Part shown: positions 5,321 through 6,220 of the stretch, in pieces
Position numbering within the stretch: the first letter of the stretch is position 1
Layout: each line of letters begins with the position of its first letter
Assembly: GCA_905181755.1 (NCBI GenBank)
Contig: CAJIYY010000003.1
Span: forward strand, 1-6,220
Source: Candidatus Dadabacteria bacterium UBA1144
GTDB taxonomy: Bacteria > Desulfobacterota_D > UBA1144
DNA: 6,220 nucleotides
Direction of reading: 5' to 3'
Translations under genes and position numbers: made by a program
Notes under the pieces: generated by a model
What the model saw: only the letters and a program-made list of their open reading frames with translations
The model's database searches: none
What the model was told of the DNA's origin: nothing

Positions 5321-6220
5321 TAGAGCCCTGGACCAAACAAACCATCTTGCCAGAATGCTTATTCTCATACATTAGCTGATGAGCTTTAGGAATGTCTTCA
5401 TAACTGTATACTTCGGAAACAACTGGCTTAATTAAGCCCTGATGGACCAACTCATTAGCCCTTATACATTCTAGGGCATTTGCAAAATGAGAACCAAGTA
5501 TCTGCTTTTGTAACATCCAAAGATATCTAACATCAAATGAGCAATCATATCCAGATGTGCCAGCACATATTACTATTCTACCAAATTTTTCACAGACAAA
5601 GACACTAGCAGGAAAAGTAGTTTCTCCAGGATGCTCAAAGATTACATTGGGACTTTTTCTTTCACCAAGAATTTCCCATATTTTCTTACCAAAGTTCTTC
5701 ATTTCTTTAAATCTAAGAGCTGTCTCTTCTTCTGTCTCGTTCTTTTTATATGCCAAATTAGGGAAATCTTTTCTGTTTATAACCCCAACTGCACCCAAAT
5801 CTTCACATATTTTAAATTTGTCTTCAGAAGAGACTACACCAATAGCCTTTGCACCAAGCATTTTACATATCTGTAATGCAAAAACACCCAGTCCTCCCGC
5901 AGCCCCCCATACAAGGACAACTTCTCCAGGTTGAATATTAGCTTTTGTAACAAGCATTCTATAGGCAGTGAAATAACATAGTGCATATGAAGCTGCCTCT
6001 TCCCAGTTTAGATGTTTTGGTTTTTTCAATATTTGTTGAGCTTGTACTTTTGTAAATTGTGAGAAACATCCATTTGGAGTTTCATATCCCCATATTTGGG
6101 CTTGCTTGCTTACCATAGGATCATAACTTATAAAGTCACCACTAGTCTGTGTCATGTTTGAATGAGGCTCCTCACTCTCGACTCCACAATGAATTATGAC
6201 TTCATCACCCTTTTTCCAGC
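5310..6220 (-). CDS. ccr: Crotonyl-CoA carboxylase/reductase, 5'-truncated by window edge
   Basis: Catalyses NADPH-dependent reductive carboxylation of crotonyl-CoA to (2S)-ethylmalonyl-CoA, the key step of the ethylmalonyl-CoA pathway for acetate assimilation and a source of ethylmalonyl units. It belongs to the medium-chain dehydrogenase/reductase superfamily. The frame is open from 6218 to the stop at 5312-5310, 302 residues of a protein usually 430-450 long. The methionine read from 6155 is internal: WKKGDEVIIHC lies upstream of it, as in full-length Ccr. Seen in order: GYETPNG (fragment residues 44-50), HLNWEEAASYAL, the Rossmann loop VWGAAGGLG (glycines near 105-111), FGKKIWEILG, FEHPGE (194-199), VICAGTSGYDCSFDVRYLWM and GSHFAN with His244. 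Glu46 and His244 match the CO2-pocket Glu and His described for the Kitasatospora enzyme; the Tyr before the Glu is as I recall it in the Rhodobacter enzyme, whose motifs it resembles throughout. The C-terminus stops soon after GKMVCLVQG and lacks the longer tail of the Rhodobacter protein. No other ethylmalonyl-CoA pathway gene is in view. Confidence 0.94.
   Translation of the reverse strand, partial: WKKGDEVIIHCGVESEEPHSNMTQTSGDFISYDPMVSKQAQIWGYETPNGCFSQFTKVQAQQILKKPKHLNWEEAASYALCYFTAYRMLVTKANIQPGEVVLVWGAAGGLGVFALQICKMLGAKAIGVVSSEDKFKICEDLGAVGVINRKDFPNLAYKKNETEEETALRFKEMKNFGKKIWEILGERKSPNVIFEHPGETTFPASVFVCEKFGRIVICAGTSGYDCSFDVRYLWMLQKQILGSHFANALECIRANELVHQGLIKPVVSEVYSYEDIPKAHQLMYENKHSGKMVCLVQGSKDL

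Noticed and set aside
5557..5934. Plus-strand open frames of 125 and 81 residues opposite ccr
   Set aside because: They are shadows of a strongly conserved minus-strand gene and have no recognisable motifs.
6153..6155. ATG read on the minus strand from 6155 as the start of ccr
   Set aside because: The frame stays open to the window edge and encodes WKKGDEVIIHC, conserved in full-length Ccr, so the gene is cut by the window rather than starting here.

Overview
The window is 6.2 kb of AT-rich chromosomal DNA from a Gram-negative-type bacterium. It is nearly all coding. Three blocks are visible: the end of a leucine-biosynthesis operon (leuC 3' part and leuD), a tight six-gene plus-strand operon centred on sigma-54 and a regulatory phosphotransferase system (PTS), and on the minus strand a partial crotonyl-CoA carboxylase/reductase gene that runs off the right edge. 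No RNA gene, insertion sequence, CRISPR array or phage gene was seen, and no stretch above about 105 bases lacks a gene.

Block 1 (1-1423): leuC and leuD encode the two subunits of isopropylmalate isomerase, one base apart. Block 2 (1529-5313): rpoN, ptsN, hprK and a mannose-family EIIA gene (manX-like), then an unrecognised 107-residue protein and a NagD-family HAD phosphatase. Within this run, three junctions overlap by 4-8 bases, one gap is 3 bases and the longest gap is 36 bases, so one transcript is likely. Block 3 (6220-5310, minus) is ccr, the key enzyme of the ethylmalonyl-CoA pathway. It converges on the phosphatase gene, and the two stop codons share four bases.

How the genes may work together: in relatives, HprK, PtsN and EIIA-Man form a phosphorelay without sugar transport that reports carbon, nitrogen or energy state, and RpoN serves the nitrogen and stress promoters of the same cell. 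In this copy of the locus the usual neighbours lptB, hpf, rapZ, ptsH and ptsI are not present in the window, and HprK is reduced to little more than its kinase core. HPr and EI must be encoded elsewhere or be missing.

The organism cannot be named with confidence. An rpoN-ptsN-hprK-manX order recalls Deltaproteobacteria-like, SAR324-like or Nitrospinota-like lineages. The short HprK and the Rhodobacter-type Ccr recall Alphaproteobacteria. The low GC and compact spacing would fit a marine, streamlined genome; this is inference. No wholly novel system is claimed. The best candidates for new biology are the reduced PTS locus, the 107-residue orphan inside it, and the divergent N-terminal region of RpoN.
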